This document shows positions 63,342 to 64,000 of a stretch of 64,000 bases of DNA, piece by piece. The position numbers were made by a program, and so were the translations under genes. The notes beneath the pieces are model-generated. The model was not told where the DNA came from, ran no database searches, and saw nothing but the letters and a program-made list of their open reading frames with translations. Within the stretch, counting starts at the first letter, position 1. Each line of letters starts with the position of its first letter. The DNA comes from Anaerolineae bacterium (lineage in GTDB: Bacteria; Chloroflexota; Anaerolineae; Aggregatilineales; UBA2796). The stretch spans positions 49,630 through 113,629 of the forward strand of contig JAHBVK010000014.1 in the NCBI GenBank assembly GCA_019637555.1. Direction: 5' to 3'.

Positions 63342-64000
63342 GACTTTTCATCCCGAATGTAACTTTCAAACGCCTCTTTGATCTTATTTTTGGCGCAAAA
63401 GGCTTGCACCACTGATTCGATCCACTCCCGCTGTGCATCTTCATCATCGAGCGACATTTCCGTGCCAACTAGCGATCTGCCGTAGCGTTTCCAGCGATTC
63501 GACCAGTGATCTTGATCTTCTGCCTCAAAGTTATCCTCAATGTTAAAGGCAATACGTTCTAGGATTTGCCGAACGACATGAGGAAAAACCAGAGTCAGAA
63601 ATATCGGATTCTGGCGCACCAACTGGGCAATCGGAATGTCGGGAATATCCAGATTATCGTTAATTGACAGCACAGGATCAGTACCGTCCTGATCGAAATT
63701 TAGCTTCCAGATTTGGTCTGCCAGCGGATCGAATTTCACTGGCAGCAGACCAACTCGTGTAACTTGGTTGGAGTCTCGGTTGAAGGTTTGGATGTGATCC
63801 ACAACACCGACGAGTCGCCCGATGTGTTCAGTTTCATCGACCAGCTTGATGCGAAAGTTTACGATGGGGTCTTGCAACTCCGTCAACTTGCCACGCGACC
63901 AATACAGAATTTGATCAGAGCGTAGAGTACCCATCTTGAAGCGCATCATGGTACTGCGATAATAGGCTTCCAGATAAATCGCCGTTCCCGCTGGAAACTC
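63338..64000 (-). CDS. Uncharacterised protein, 5' end beyond the window
   Basis: At least 220 residues. The frame stays open past the ATG at 63949 to the right edge, and the extra residues (AIYLEAYYRST) look coding, so the true start is outside. Blocks: TLRSDQILYWSRGKL, VGVVDHIQTFNRDSNQ and HWSNRWKRYGRSLVG. No catalytic motif is recognised. The C-terminal 60 residues are helical and acidic. It overlaps the next gene by four bases. It may belong to an operon with a larger partner upstream of the visible part. Confidence 0.7.
   Translation of the reverse strand, partial: EFPAGTAIYLEAYYRSTMMRFKMGTLRSDQILYWSRGKLTELQDPIVNFRIKLVDETEHIGRLVGVVDHIQTFNRDSNQVTRVGLLPVKFDPLADQIWKLNFDQDGTDPVLSINDNLDIPDIPIAQLVRQNPIFLTLVFPHVVRQILERIAFNIEDNFEAEDQDHWSNRWKRYGRSLVGTEMSLDDEDAQREWIESVVQAFCAKNKIKEAFESYIRDEKS

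Overview
The window looks like chromosome of a mid-GC member of the Chloroflexota, probably Anaerolineae-like. The reasons are inferential. Large exported proteins carry Thr/Pro-rich linkers together with SH3b, DUF4397, DUF4178, TadE-like and beta-propeller domains. There are many single-membrane-segment proteins, a BMP-type nucleoside ABC system, an archaeal/eukaryotic-type tyrosyl-tRNA synthetase and an AIM24-family protein. No rRNA, tRNA, CRISPR array, integrase or recognisable transposase was seen.

Layout. 1-9.5 kb: an exported SnoaL-like protein (cut by the left edge), a CoxE-like VWA protein, a zinc-ribbon/FHA protein, a four-helix-bundle gene enclosed by inverted octamer arrays, a membrane TIR-WD40 protein with a small PsbP-like partner, a PrsW-fold protein lacking its catalytic residues, and an AIM24 protein. 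9.7-17.7 kb: three consecutive TadE/TadG-like surface proteins, one with a VWA domain and one with a long Thr/Pro tail. 17.9-21 kb: two DUF4178 zinc-ribbon proteins, a 57-residue membrane peptide and a metallo-beta-lactamase-fold hydrolase. 21.1-28.5 kb: a BMP-type nucleoside/ribose ABC importer followed by an ADP-ribosylglycohydrolase. 28.6-31.4 kb: an ABC-2 exporter operon. 31.5-46 kb: mostly housekeeping and stress genes. These include cupin, ErpA with a SufR-like regulator, GNAT acetyltransferase, LysM/YkuD transpeptidase, beta-propeller, cytochrome c pair, ECF41 sigma with its SDR partner, GT-C glycosyltransferase, amidase, glutaredoxin-like protein and histidine phosphatase. 46-53 kb: LLM oxidoreductase, two exported Hint-domain paralogues, a DUF4397/SH3 protein and ahcY. 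53.6-64 kb: a giant repeat lipoprotein, TyrRS, DinB, a DUF1905/YdeI-like protein interrupted at its 3' side by an AT-rich cargo gene, a DUF1328 peptide and an uncharacterised three-gene operon at the right edge.

The most unusual signal is architectural. At two places (46,960-48,072 and 59,992-61,372) the 3' end of a plus-strand gene, down to its stop codon, occurs a second time about 1.1-1.3 kb downstream. Between the copies lies one AT-richer gene on the opposite strand whose stop abuts the host gene's stop. The second case is a clean 98-bp repeat with 3 mismatches; the first is a 17-bp exact repeat. Together they suggest small cargo units that insert at gene 3' ends and restore the host reading frame, with no integrase of their own. 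A third compact cassette, the four-helix-bundle gene at 2,564-3,032, also lies just behind a stop codon and has its own inverted octamer arrays. Other points of interest are an apparent pseudo-protease of the PrsW family, a permease with an inserted PPC-like extracytoplasmic domain, and an ECF41 sigma gene preceded by a matching promoter.
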